NCBI RefSeq assembly: GCF_943181405.1
Contig: NZ_CALPBY010000007.1
Coordinates: 62,001 to 126,000 of the forward strand
Direction of reading: 5' to 3'
DNA from: Cellulosimicrobium sp. Marseille-Q4280
GTDB lineage: Bacteria; Actinomycetota; Actinomycetes; Actinomycetales; Cellulomonadaceae
DNA: 64,000 nt
Numbering within the stretch: position 1 is the stretch's first letter; each line of letters begins with the position of its first letter. Positions 35,444 to 43,644 of the stretch are shown here, in pieces. The notes beneath the pieces were generated by a model. That model was not told the DNA's origin. It did no database searches and was given only the letters and a program-made list of their open reading frames with translations. Made by a program: the position numbers and the translations under genes.

Positions 35444-37945
35444 TCAGCCGACGGCGTCCGCCGGTGCCGAGGGGACGGCGAGGAGGAAGCCGGGGGCGCC
35501 GAAGCCCTCGCGCTCGAACGCGGCGCGCACGGCGTCGGCGACGGCCTCGGCACGGTCGGCCGCGACGAGCGCGATCGCCGAGCCACCGAATCCGCCGCCG
35601 GTCATCCGGGCGCCCAGGGCGCCGGCGACGCGTGCGGCCTCGACGGCGACGTCGAGCTCGACGCTCGACACCTCGTAGTCGTCGCGCAGCGACGCGTGCG
35701 ACGCGTTCATGAGCGGCCCGATCTCGCCGACGCGGCCGTCCTGCAGGAGCGCGACGAGGTCGCGGACGCGGCCGATCTCGGTGACGACGTGGCGCACCCG
35801 GCGGCGGGAGACGTCGTCCGGCAGCTTGTCGAGCGCGACGTCGAGCGCGCCCGCGGGGTCGTCGGACGCCGCCGCGGCGTCGGCGAGCTCGCGGAGCGAG
35901 GCGAGCCCCAGGCTCTGCGCCGCCGCCTCGCAGGTGTCGCGCCGCTGGGCGTACTGCCCGTCGACGAGCTGGTGCTCGGCGCGCGTGTCCATGACGAGCA
36001 CGGCCAGGCCTGCGGCCTCGAGGTCGAACGGTTCCTGCTCCGCGGACTGCGCGGGGTCGAGCCCGGGGCGGCAGTCGAGGAGGAGGGCGTGCCCGACCTG
36101 GGCGCGCAACGACGCGGACTGGTCCATGCCTCCGGTCGGCGCCCCGGCGATCTCGTTCTCGGCGCGGATGCACGCCGTCGCGAGGGTCGCACGGCCGGCG
36201 TCGGACGCCGCGAGGCCCAGCCCCGCGACGTCGTCGAGCGCGACGGCCACCGCGCACTCGAGCGCGGCCGACGACGACAGCCCGGCGCCGAACGGCACGC
36301 ACGAGTCGACCGCGGCGTCGAACCCGGGGACCGCCGCGGGGTCCGCTCCGGTGGCGGCGAGGTGCTCGCGCAGCGCCCAGGCGACGCCGGCGACGTACGC
36401 GCCCCAGCCGGCGACCGCGCCGGGCGTGACGTCGTCGAGAGGCATCTCCCAGACCTCGCCGGGAGCCTGCGCGGAGGCGAGCCGCACCACGCCGTCGGTG
36501 CGCGGGCGCAGCGCGACGTACGTGCGGTGCGGCAGCGCGATGGGCAGGCACAGGCCGGCGTTGTAGTCCGTGTGCTCGCCGATGAGGTTGACCCGGCCGG
36601 GCGCGCTCCACACGCGCAGGCCGTCGCCGTCGTCGCTCCCGCCGTCGCCCGTGCCGAACGCCTCGGTGAACACCGTGCGGGCACGGGCGGCGCCCGCAGC
36701 CTCGTCCCAGGCGGGGACCCAGCCGCGCGCGGTGCCCGCGGGGGCGAGCTCCTGCAGGCGCGCGGCGACCCGCTCGGGGGTCGTGTCGCTGATCCACGCG
36801 CCCATGCCGGACTCGGAGCCCGCCAGGTACTTGAGCTTGCCGGGGGCGCGCAGCACCGAGAAGACCTGCAGGTGCAGGCGCGTGAGCGTGACCTCGTCGG
36901 TGCCGCCGTCGGCGACCGACCGTCCCTCGTGCGCCGGAGCCTGGTGCCAGGCGGCGATGTACGGGAGGGGGATGGGGTCGCCGTCGGCGGTCTCGAAGAA
37001 CCGGTCGAGCCGCCGGAGGAGCTCGAGGTAGGTGGCCGCGAGGTCGTCGCGCTCGGCGTCGGTCAGCGCGGGCAGGTCGGGCACGTCGCGGCGCGGCGCG
37101 AGGTGCACCTCGACGGGCCACTTCGCCGCGTACGGCACGTACGCGACCCAGTGCTCCGTCTCGAGGACCACGCGGCGCCCGTCGGCGAGCTCGGAGTCGA
37201 GGACATCGCGCAGCAGGTTGCGGCCCGTGCGCTCGTGGTGGGCGCGTGCCTGGGTGAGCAGGGCGCGCGTGCGCGGGGTGACGTACGGGTACCCGTAGAT
37301 CTGTCCGTGCGGGTGGTGCAGCGTGACGCCGATCTCCTGGCCGCGGTTCTCGAAGCAGAAGACCTGCTCGACGCCGGGGACCTGCCCGAGCGCGGCCGTG
37401 CGGTCGGCCCACGCGTCGATGATCGTGCGGACGCGCTGCGGGGGGAGGGCTCCGAAGGACGTGTGGTGGTCGCTCGAGAAGCACACCACCTCGCACCGGC
37501 CGGCCGCCGGGCCGTGGACCTGCAGGGGCGCGTCCTGGACGCGCTCGTCGCCGATGCCGGGGACGCGCTGGAGCGAGGGGAAGCGGTTCTCGAACACCGC
37601 GACGTCGTAGTCCGTGTCGGGGATCTCGCCGTCCGAGTAGGCGCTGCCGGGCCGCGCGGGGCACAGCGGGCACGAGTCCGCGGCCGGGAGGAACGTGCGG
37701 TTCATGCGGTGCGCCGCCATCGGGATCCAGTCGCCCGTCAGCGGGTCGAGGCGCATCTCCGGGCCCGAGTACGGGTGAGCCACGCCGTCCGGTCCCGGGA
37801 CCGGGGCGAACCGGTCGGGCAGCGGGCGCGGGTCGTCGAGGCGGCGCGTGCGCTCGCCCGAGACGTACTCGGGCGAGTCGTCGAAGTAGACGAGGTCGCG
37901 GCCGTCGGCGAGGTGCGTCGCGGTGCGTCGCAGGTGCTGGTTCAT
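35444..37945 (-). CDS. galTK: Fused galactose-1-P uridylyltransferase and galactokinase
   Basis: One uninterrupted 833-residue frame encodes two Leloir enzymes. Residues 1 to about 400 are GalT: the Cys pair in SCPLC, ENRFPSL, and the active-site HPHGQ with nucleophile His213. Residues about 405-833 are GalK: GRVNLIGEHTDYN (450-462), GAGLSSSAALE (ATP site) and ARMTGGGFGGSAIAL near the end. GalT and GalK are normally separate, often overlapping genes; here the GalT end DTTPERVAARLQELAP runs straight into GWVPAWDEAAGAARA with no stop or linker. The fusion would couple galactose phosphorylation to uridylyl transfer. ATG 37945 fits GalT homology; GTG 37999 is possible but longer. It follows deoR by 59 bases. 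Confidence 0.93.
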   Translation of the reverse strand: MNQHLRRTATHLADGRDLVYFDDSPEYVSGERTRRLDDPRPLPDRFAPVPGPDGVAHPYSGPEMRLDPLTGDWIPMAAHRMNRTFLPAADSCPLCPARPGSAYSDGEIPDTDYDVAVFENRFPSLQRVPGIGDERVQDAPLQVHGPAAGRCEVVCFSSDHHTSFGALPPQRVRTIIDAWADRTAALGQVPGVEQVFCFENRGQEIGVTLHHPHGQIYGYPYVTPRTRALLTQARAHHERTGRNLLRDVLDSELADGRRVVLETEHWVAYVPYAAKWPVEVHLAPRRDVPDLPALTDAERDDLAATYLELLRRLDRFFETADGDPIPLPYIAAWHQAPAHEGRSVADGGTDEVTLTRLHLQVFSVLRAPGKLKYLAGSESGMGAWISDTTPERVAARLQELAPAGTARGWVPAWDEAAGAARARTVFTEAFGTGDGGSDDGDGLRVWSAPGRVNLIGEHTDYNAGLCLPIALPHRTYVALRPRTDGVVRLASAQAPGEVWEMPLDDVTPGAVAGWGAYVAGVAWALREHLAATGADPAAVPGFDAAVDSCVPFGAGLSSSAALECAVAVALDDVAGLGLAASDAGRATLATACIRAENEIAGAPTGGMDQSASLRAQVGHALLLDCRPGLDPAQSAEQEPFDLEAAGLAVLVMDTRAEHQLVDGQYAQRRDTCEAAAQSLGLASLRELADAAAASDDPAGALDVALDKLPDDVSRRRVRHVVTEIGRVRDLVALLQDGRVGEIGPLMNASHASLRDDYEVSSVELDVAVEAARVAGALGARMTGGGFGGSAIALVAADRAEAVADAVRAAFEREGFGAPGFLLAVPSAPADAVG

Positions 37946-38004
37946 GGGTGCGAGGACTTCCGTCGGTGGGGAGGGTTCTGGGATGCCGGGTGCGGGCACC
38001 GGGC

Positions 38005-38778
38005 TCAGGCGAGGACGAGCTGCTCGACGAGGTCGCGCACCCGGTCCTGCTCACCGGCGGGGAGCGCGGAGTCGGTGACGAGCACGTCGACGTCCGCGAA
38101 CGACGCGAAGACGCGCAGCCCGGTGGTGTGCCACTTCGTGTGGTCGGCGAGGACGACGGTGCGTCCTGCCGCGTCGATGAGCGCGCGGTTGGTCGCCGCC
38201 TCGTCGAGGTTCGGCGTGGTGAGACCGACGTCCGGGTCGATGCCGTGGGTGCCGAGGAACGTCTGGTCGACGCGGAGCCCGGCGAGGGCGGCCTCGGCGA
38301 GCGGCCCGACGAGCGCGTCCGACGGCGTGCGCGACCCCCCGGTGAGGATCGTCTCCAGCCGGGGGTCGCCGGCGCGGTGCAGCGTCTCGGCGACGGGCAG
38401 CGAGTTCGTGACGACGGTGAGCGGGCGCAGCGCGGGCGAGGCGGCGATCTGCGCGGCGAGCAGGTGGGTCGTGGTGCCCGCGCTCAGGGCGATGGACGAC
38501 CCGGGCACGACGAGGCGGGCGGCCGCCTCGGCGATCGCCTGCTTCTCGTCCGCCTCACGGGTCCGCTTCGCCGCGAACCCGGGTTCGTGCGAGGTGGTGT
38601 GCGGCGCCACCGCGCCCCCGTGCACCTTGCGGACCAGGCCCTGGTCCGCCAGCTCGAGGAGGTCCCGCCGGATCGTCATGTCCGAGACGCCGAGGTCCCG
38701 GGTCAGGTCGCCGATCCGGACGGCACCGCTCGCGCGGACCTCCGCGAGGATCCGTTCGTGGCGCTGTGAGGCGAGCAT
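38005..38778 (-). CDS. DeoR family repressor of the galactose operon
   Basis: A 257-residue DeoR/GlpR protein. The N-terminal winged helix RHERILAEVRASGAVRIGDL with SDMTIRRDLLELADQGLVRKVHGGA is textbook for the family; the C-terminal ISOCOT-like sensor domain includes SAGTTTHLLA and LGTHGIDPDVGLTTPN. These proteins respond to sugar phosphates. Directly upstream of galTK on the same strand, it most likely represses both itself and galTK until galactose-1-phosphate or a related ligand appears. ATG 38778 was preferred over 38817, because the repeats between them are likely operators and an AATACT hexamer lies 6 bases upstream. Confidence 0.9.
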   Translation of the reverse strand: MLASQRHERILAEVRASGAVRIGDLTRDLGVSDMTIRRDLLELADQGLVRKVHGGAVAPHTTSHEPGFAAKRTREADEKQAIAEAAARLVVPGSSIALSAGTTTHLLAAQIAASPALRPLTVVTNSLPVAETLHRAGDPRLETILTGGSRTPSDALVGPLAEAALAGLRVDQTFLGTHGIDPDVGLTTPNLDEAATNRALIDAAGRTVVLADHTKWHTTGLRVFASFADVDVLVTDSALPAGEQDRVRDLVEQLVLA

Positions 38779-38792
38779 GTTGACAGTATTGT

Positions 38793-38826
38793 CCAGCCGG
38801 CTGGATAAATCCAACACGATCCAACA
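38793..38826. promoter_or_regulatory. Candidate DeoR operator cluster
   Basis: Just upstream of deoR lie a 12-bp palindrome CCAGCCGGCTGG (38793-38804) and two direct copies of ATCCAACA (38809-38816 and 38819-38826) spaced one helical turn apart. DeoR-family repressors often bind such repeats in their own promoters, so autoregulation is likely. Confidence 0.5.
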
Positions 38827-38863
38827 TGTTTGAACACCGAAGGGTGGCCGACAGCGAGAGCTC

Positions 38864-40066
38864 TCAGTAGCGGATCGCGTCGATCACCTTGACCCGGACC
38901 GCCACGAGCGCCGGGACCAGCCCGGCGACCGCCCCGACGGCGGCCGCGGCGAGCAGCCCGGTGACCGCGGCCGACACGGGGAAGGCGGGTCGGTCCTGGA
39001 CGGCGGAGCCCATGAGCTGGTCGATCGGCACGTTGTGGAGCGCCACGACGGCGACGCTCACGCCGACCACGCCCGCGACGAGGGTCGCGACGACGCTCTC
39101 CATGAGCACGGAGAAGAACACGCGCCCGGAGCTCGCGCCGAAGCTGCGGCGGATCCCGATCTCGCGGATGCGGTAGCGCACGGTGACGAGGCCGATGTTC
39201 ACGAGCCCGAGGCCGCCGAGAAGGAGCGCGATCGCGCTCACGCCGATCACCACCCAGCGGATCGCACCGTCGACGACGTCGTAGGCGGGGGAGTCCATGC
39301 GGTAGACGTCGACCTGCGTCCCCGGGATCGCGGCGGCGACGTCGCGCCGGATCGCGTCCGTGAGCGGGTCGGCGAGGTCGGGCGGGACCCACAGCTCGAG
39401 CGACGGCGGTCCGCTCGTCATGAGGGACTCGGGCGTCGCCCACCGTGCCTGGGCGCTGACCAGCACGTAGGCCTCGGGCTGCATGCCGGGCCAGGGGTCC
39501 GGGTAGGAGCCGACGACGGTGGCCACCACCGGGTTGGCGCCGCCGATGGTGACGGTGGGGTGGTCGGCGACGCGGACGCCGCCCATCGCGTCGAGGAAGG
39601 TCTGGTTCACGACGAGCGCGGGAGACAGGCGGTCCGCGTCCGCGTCGGTGAGCCACCGGCCCGACTCCACCTCGAAACGGTGCATGAGGGCCCACCCGGG
39701 CTCGACGCCGTTGGTCCACACCTCCAGCGAGCCCTCGGGGAACCGCATGGTGGCCGGGCTCGTCGTGCGCAGCGACGTGTGCTCGACCTGGTAGCGCTCG
39801 ACGATCTCGTCGAACACGGCGGCGTACTCGTCGGGAGAGGGCTGCTCGGCGCCCAGGGGCCAGGCGGAGACGTTCAGCGAGGCAGGGCGACCGCCGTCGC
39901 GCTCGGTGGTCTCGGCGGACACCTGCCGCAGCATCGCGCCCGCCGCGGAGATCGTCGTGATCGCGCACACGGCGACGGCGACGCCGACGAGGGCGAGCAG
40001 CACGCGCAGCCTGTGGACCCGCAGCTCCTCCCAGGCCTCGATGACGGCGCCCACGAGACCGGTCAT
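38864..40066 (-). CDS. MacB-type ABC permease
   Basis: A 400-residue permease: one N-terminal membrane helix (about 22-45), a large extracytoplasmic domain of about 200 residues, then three C-terminal helices with GLGLVNIGLVTVRYRIREIGIRRSFGAS, the FtsX/MacB core signature. It lacks the MacB ATPase, which is encoded by the coupled upstream gene (ATGA overlap). Third gene of a leftward operon HlyD-like protein, ATPase, permease. Such mechanotransmission systems drive export or signalling across the membrane; the cargo is unknown. Confidence 0.88.
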   Translation of the reverse strand: MTGLVGAVIEAWEELRVHRLRVLLALVGVAVAVCAITTISAAGAMLRQVSAETTERDGGRPASLNVSAWPLGAEQPSPDEYAAVFDEIVERYQVEHTSLRTTSPATMRFPEGSLEVWTNGVEPGWALMHRFEVESGRWLTDADADRLSPALVVNQTFLDAMGGVRVADHPTVTIGGANPVVATVVGSYPDPWPGMQPEAYVLVSAQARWATPESLMTSGPPSLELWVPPDLADPLTDAIRRDVAAAIPGTQVDVYRMDSPAYDVVDGAIRWVVIGVSAIALLLGGLGLVNIGLVTVRYRIREIGIRRSFGASSGRVFFSVLMESVVATLVAGVVGVSVAVVALHNVPIDQLMGSAVQDRPAFPVSAAVTGLLAAAAVGAVAGLVPALVAVRVKVIDAIRY

Positions 40067-40950
40067 GCGGCGTCCCCCGCGCGGACGCCGGAGCTCTCGA
40101 CGAGCAGGGGGCGGGCGACGTGCTCGGCCTGGTCGTCGTCGTCGGTGCGGTCGACCGTCGGATCGCCGATCGAGGCGTCGCCGACCGACGGGCCGGCCTC
40201 AAGGCTGCGCGTCGCGCCCTCGGACAGGGCTGCGAGCGCCCCGAGCGACCCGGCGCTGCGGGCGCTGATCGCGATGGGGGTGAGCACGCCGTCGGCGAGG
40301 CGGAACTGGCGGGAGGCACGTGAGGCGACCGCGAGGTCGTGCGTGATGGTGACGAGCGCGGAGCCGTTCTCCCGGGCGATCGTGTCGAGCAGGTCCATGA
40401 CCTCGGTGCCCGTGTCGACGTCGAGCGCTCCCGTCGGCTCGTCGGCGAGGATGACGCGGGGGACGCGGACCAGCGCGCGCGCGATGGCGACGCGCTGCTG
40501 CTCGCCGCCCGAGAGCTTCTCCGGGCGGGTGTCGAGCCGGTCGCCCAGCCCGACGCGCTCGAGCATCTCCGCCGCCAGGGTGCGTCGGCGCCAGAACTGG
40601 CGACCGCGTGCGTAGAGCAGCGGCGCGACCACGTTCTCGAGGGCCGTGCGGCCCTGCAGCAGGTTGAACTGCTGGAACACGAAGCCGAAGTCGGCGCCGC
40701 GCCGCCGCGCCCGGGCGCGCCCGGACGACCGACCGACCGGGGCGCCGTCGAGCAGCAGCTCGCCCTCGGTCGGGGAGTCGAGGAGGCCGAGGAGGTTGAG
40801 CAGCGTGGACTTGCCGGTGCCGGACCGGCCGACGATCGACACGTGCTCCCCGGCGTCGACCGTGAGGTCCACGCCCCGCAGGATCTCCAGGACCCGGTCG
40901 TCGGGCAGCCGGACGGAGCGCGTCACCCCGTGCAGCTCGAGGAGGCTCAT
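40063..40950 (-). CDS. MacB/LolD-type ABC ATPase
   Basis: A 295-residue ATPase with Walker A GRSGTGKST, Q-loop FVFQQFNLL, signature KLSGGEQQRVAIARAL, Walker B VILADEPTGALD and H-loop ITHDLAVA, all LolD/MacB-like. A C-terminal tail of about 70 residues, rich in Asp/Ser/Ala, is an extension not found in most family members. Overlaps both neighbours by ATGA, so the three proteins are made in concert. Confidence 0.92.
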   Translation of the reverse strand: MSLLELHGVTRSVRLPDDRVLEILRGVDLTVDAGEHVSIVGRSGTGKSTLLNLLGLLDSPTEGELLLDGAPVGRSSGRARARRRGADFGFVFQQFNLLQGRTALENVVAPLLYARGRQFWRRRTLAAEMLERVGLGDRLDTRPEKLSGGEQQRVAIARALVRVPRVILADEPTGALDVDTGTEVMDLLDTIARENGSALVTITHDLAVASRASRQFRLADGVLTPIAISARSAGSLGALAALSEGATRSLEAGPSVGDASIGDPTVDRTDDDDQAEHVARPLLVESSGVRAGDAA

Positions 40951-41966
40951 CCGACGAAGACCTCGCCGGTCGCGCCGCCCTCGACGGGGGCGACGTCCTG
41001 GCCCGGGACGAACTCGAGGACCTCGTCGCCCTCGGCGAGTCCCTCGACGATCTGGACCTGCGCACCGTCGGTGAGGCCGAGCGTGACCGGCCGCTCCTCG
41101 GGCTCACCCTCCTCGCCGAGGACCCACACCTTGCCCTGCTCGACCCTCCCGAGGACCGCGGTCACCGGGAGCACGAGGGCGCCCTCCGCCGCTCCGGCGG
41201 TGATCTCCAGCTGAGCGGCGAGCCCGGCGAACACCGTCACGTCGCCGGGGACCGCGCACGTGACCGACGCGGATCCCCCCGCCGAGGCCGGGTCGGCTGC
41301 AGGGTCCTCCGCCTCGCCCGACGCCGTGGCGGCCGCGCCCATGCGCAGTCCCGTGCACGTGAAGGGTGCCGGCCCGCCGGTCACGGTGACGGTCGCCTCG
41401 GTCGGGATCTGCAGGAGGCGGAACTGCTGGTCGGCCAGGAGCGAACCGGTGGCGGACAGCGTCCCGGGGGAGATCGTGGCGAAGTCGTCGCCGACCGCGA
41501 CCTCCTGGTCCACGAGGGCCGTGAAGGTCGCGACGGTGCCGGCTGTCGTGGCGGGGACGGTCTCGCGCGTGACCTTCGGCCTGCGCTCGGTGACGGTGAC
41601 CTCGCCCGTCTCGGGATCGGTCTTCGTGAAGGGCTCCTGGGGCTCCGTGAGCGTCACCTCGAGCAGGGCAGCGCCGGCGGCCACGACGTCGCCGGGCTTC
41701 GCGTGCACCGCGGTGACCGTCCCGCGCTGCGTCACCTTCTGGGTGGTCGCGGGGTCGGCGACGATCTGCCCCGTGACGGTGACGGTGTTGACGATGTCTC
41801 CCGTCGCGACGGCGACCTGCGGCTCGACGAGCTGCGCGGAGGGCGTCGCCGGGTCCGGCGGGGGTTCGGGCGCCGACCGGAACGCGATGACGGCGAGCGA
41901 GACGGCGATGACTCCCCACACCACGAGGCGCAGGGCGGGGAAGACGAACCGGCGGGTGATACCCAC
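40947..41966 (-). CDS. Membrane-fusion (HlyD/MacA-like) protein
   Basis: A 339-residue protein with one N-terminal helix (about 8-30), a first lipoyl-like half (VTVTGQIVADP, GTVTAVHAKPGDVVAAGAALLEV), a second half with TTAGTVATFTALVDQEVAVGDD, and C-terminal barrel strands ending VEGLAEGDEVLEF. This is the periplasmic-adaptor fold used in Gram-positives with MacB-like permeases. It lacks a long coiled-coil hairpin. GTG 41966 has AGGAG 8-12 bases upstream. First gene of the operon; no two-component system is adjacent, unlike many related loci. Confidence 0.88.
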   Translation of the reverse strand: MGITRRFVFPALRLVVWGVIAVSLAVIAFRSAPEPPPDPATPSAQLVEPQVAVATGDIVNTVTVTGQIVADPATTQKVTQRGTVTAVHAKPGDVVAAGAALLEVTLTEPQEPFTKTDPETGEVTVTERRPKVTRETVPATTAGTVATFTALVDQEVAVGDDFATISPGTLSATGSLLADQQFRLLQIPTEATVTVTGGPAPFTCTGLRMGAAATASGEAEDPAADPASAGGSASVTCAVPGDVTVFAGLAAQLEITAGAAEGALVLPVTAVLGRVEQGKVWVLGEEGEPEERPVTLGLTDGAQVQIVEGLAEGDEVLEFVPGQDVAPVEGGATGEVFVG

Positions 41967-42370
41967 GAGCGGGCTCCTGTGAGGACGGGACGGCCAGTGA
42001 CGGCGGAACGGGCGGGGCGCCGACGATGGCGGCCCGGCCCGAGGCTAGGGCGGTCCGAGGACCGCCGTCCTCATCCCTCGGGAGGAGATTCGTCGGGCTC
42101 GCGTGCGCCCCGGGTCATGTGCGCGCAACGTCGCGCCGTGTCGACGGCCCGGGCGGGAGCGATCCCATGCCGTCACCGGGGCGGCGTCCGCGGGCGTCGT
42201 CGCGTCCAGCAGGCAGGGTCCCGGTGCACGTCTCAGACGTGCGGTCGGCGACGGCACGGTCGACCCCCTCTTTCCGGCCCCGAGGGGCCGCCCCCTGGCG
42301 AATTGGGGGAGAGGCTATACCATCCCGTGGCGCGCCGACCAGGGCGTCCTGTCCGGCGCCCGGGACGGGG
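41967..42370. other. 404-bp intergenic region upstream of the MacAB-like operon
   Basis: No ORF here is supported: both frames with open stretches lack normal codon bias or homology. It holds an 8-bp-arm hairpin GGCGGTCC-GA-GGACCGCC at 42049-42066, a leftward TATAGC hexamer at 42314-42319 and several GC dyads. It probably serves as a long leader or regulatory region for the leftward operon and as the termination zone for mrp. Confidence 0.5.
42314..42319 (-). promoter_or_regulatory. Possible -10 TATAGC for the MacAB-like operon
   Basis: TATAGC on the minus strand stands out in this GC-rich region. It would give a leader of about 340 bases, long enough for a cis-acting RNA; the -35 (TGGTCG) is weak. 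Confidence 0.3.
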
Positions 42371-43522
42371 TCAGACGACGGAGACCCCGAGGCGACGACC
42401 CGCGAGGCCGCGCGGACGTCGGGCCAGGCTGCGGGCGACGTCGGCCAGAGCGACCGCCGCCGCGGAACCGGGGTCGGAGAGCACGACGGGCGTGCCGCCG
42501 TCGCCCGCCTCGCGCAGCGACACGTCGAGCGGGACCTGGCCGAGCAGCGGGACGTCGGAGCCCACTGCGCGCGACAGGTTCCGCGCCACGCGCTCGCCGC
42601 CGCCGGACCCGAAGAGCTCGAGCCGCGAACCGTCCGGCTGCTCGAGCCACGACATGTTCTCGACGACGCCGACGACGCCCTGCTGCGTCTGCGTGGCCAC
42701 CGAGCCGGCCCGCTCGGCGACCTCCGCCGCCGCGACCTGCGGCGTCGTCACCACGACGATCTCGCTGCCCGGCAGGAGCTGCGCGACGGAGATCGCGATG
42801 TCGCCCGTGCCGGGCGGGAGGTCGAGCAGGAGGACGTCGAGGTCGCCCCAGTACACGTCCGCGAGGAACTGCTGGAGAGCGCGGTGCAGCATCGGCCCGC
42901 GCCACACGACCGGCTGTCCGGCGGGCACGAACATGCCGATCGAGACGACCTTGACGCCGTGCGCGACGGGCGGCAGGAGCATCGAGTCGACGCGCGTGGG
43001 CTGGCGGTCGACCCCGAGCATGCGCGGGATCGAGAAGCCGTAGATGTCGGCGTCGACGACGCCGACGGACAGCCCGTCCGCGGCGAGCGCGACGGCGAGG
43101 TTGGCGGTCACGGACGACTTGCCGACGCCGCCCTTGCCCGACGCGATCGCGTACACCTTCGTCAGCGAGTCGGGCTGCGCGAACGGGATCACCGGCTCGC
43201 CGACGCCGCCGCGGAGCATCGTGCGCAGCTCGGTGCGCTGCTCGGCGCTCATGACCCCCAGGTCGACGCGCACGTCCGCGACCCCGTCCACCGCACGGAC
43301 GGCGGCGTCCACGTCGCGCACGAGGGTGTCGCGCATCGGGCACGTCGCGACGGTGAGGTCCACACCGACGGTGACGAGCGTCCCGAGCCCGTCGCGCTCC
43401 TCGGTGTCGACCGAGCGGACCATCCCGAGGTCCGTGACGGGACGGCGGATCTCCGGGTCGAGGACGGTCGCGAGGGCGGCGCGGACCGCGTCCTCGAGCG
43501 GTGCTGCGGGAGCGTCGGGCAT
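42371..43522 (-). CDS. mrp: Mrp/NBP35 iron-sulphur carrier ATPase
   Basis: A 383-residue protein with an N-terminal MIP18/DUF59 domain (ALATVLDPEIRRPVTDLGMV, TVATCPMRD) and a deviant Walker P-loop ATPase domain with SGKGGVGKSSVTANLA, DADIYGFSIPRMLG and LLLDLPPGTGD. These proteins carry and deliver Fe-S clusters. The C-terminal CxxC cluster ligands found in many ApbC/Nbp35 proteins are not seen, as in other actinobacterial Mrp proteins. The start is supported by TACGAT 6 bases upstream. From memory the mrp - DUF1003 - MgtE-N order recurs in mycobacteria (around Rv1229c-Rv1234). Confidence 0.93.
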   Translation of the reverse strand: MPDAPAAPLEDAVRAALATVLDPEIRRPVTDLGMVRSVDTEERDGLGTLVTVGVDLTVATCPMRDTLVRDVDAAVRAVDGVADVRVDLGVMSAEQRTELRTMLRGGVGEPVIPFAQPDSLTKVYAIASGKGGVGKSSVTANLAVALAADGLSVGVVDADIYGFSIPRMLGVDRQPTRVDSMLLPPVAHGVKVVSIGMFVPAGQPVVWRGPMLHRALQQFLADVYWGDLDVLLLDLPPGTGDIAISVAQLLPGSEIVVVTTPQVAAAEVAERAGSVATQTQQGVVGVVENMSWLEQPDGSRLELFGSGGGERVARNLSRAVGSDVPLLGQVPLDVSLREAGDGGTPVVLSDPGSAAAVALADVARSLARRPRGLAGRRLGVSVV

Positions 43523-43528
43523 GGGTCC

Positions 43529-43534
43529 ATCGTA
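43529..43534 (-). promoter_or_regulatory. -10 hexamer TACGAT of mrp, likely leaderless
   Basis: TACGAT lies 6 bases before the ATG of mrp on the minus strand. Confidence 0.55.
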
Positions 43535-43632
43535 GGTCGGTGCCGGGCGGCGCCAGGGCCAGGGTGACGAGCCGGGGACGGAGGTCCTGCCGCGGGCGGC
43601 GGCCCTGGGGCGTGGGCGGGGGCGGGCCGTAC

Positions 43633-43638
43633 TACGGT
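43633..43638 (+). promoter_or_regulatory. -10 hexamer TACGGT, likely leaderless
   Basis: TACGGT ends 6 bases before ATG 43645 of the mycothiol-family gene. It forms a divergent pair with the mrp promoter. Confidence 0.5.
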
Positions 43639-43644
43639 GCACGG

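Noticed and set aside
37946-37999. GTG start extending GalTK by 18 residues
   Set aside because: The added residues are Pro-rich and not GalT-like, and they fill the gap after deoR; kept only as an alternative.
42045-42257. Small ORFs in the 404-bp intergenic region
   Set aside because: Short, without ribosome sites or family resemblance; their codon pattern matches random GC-rich sequence.
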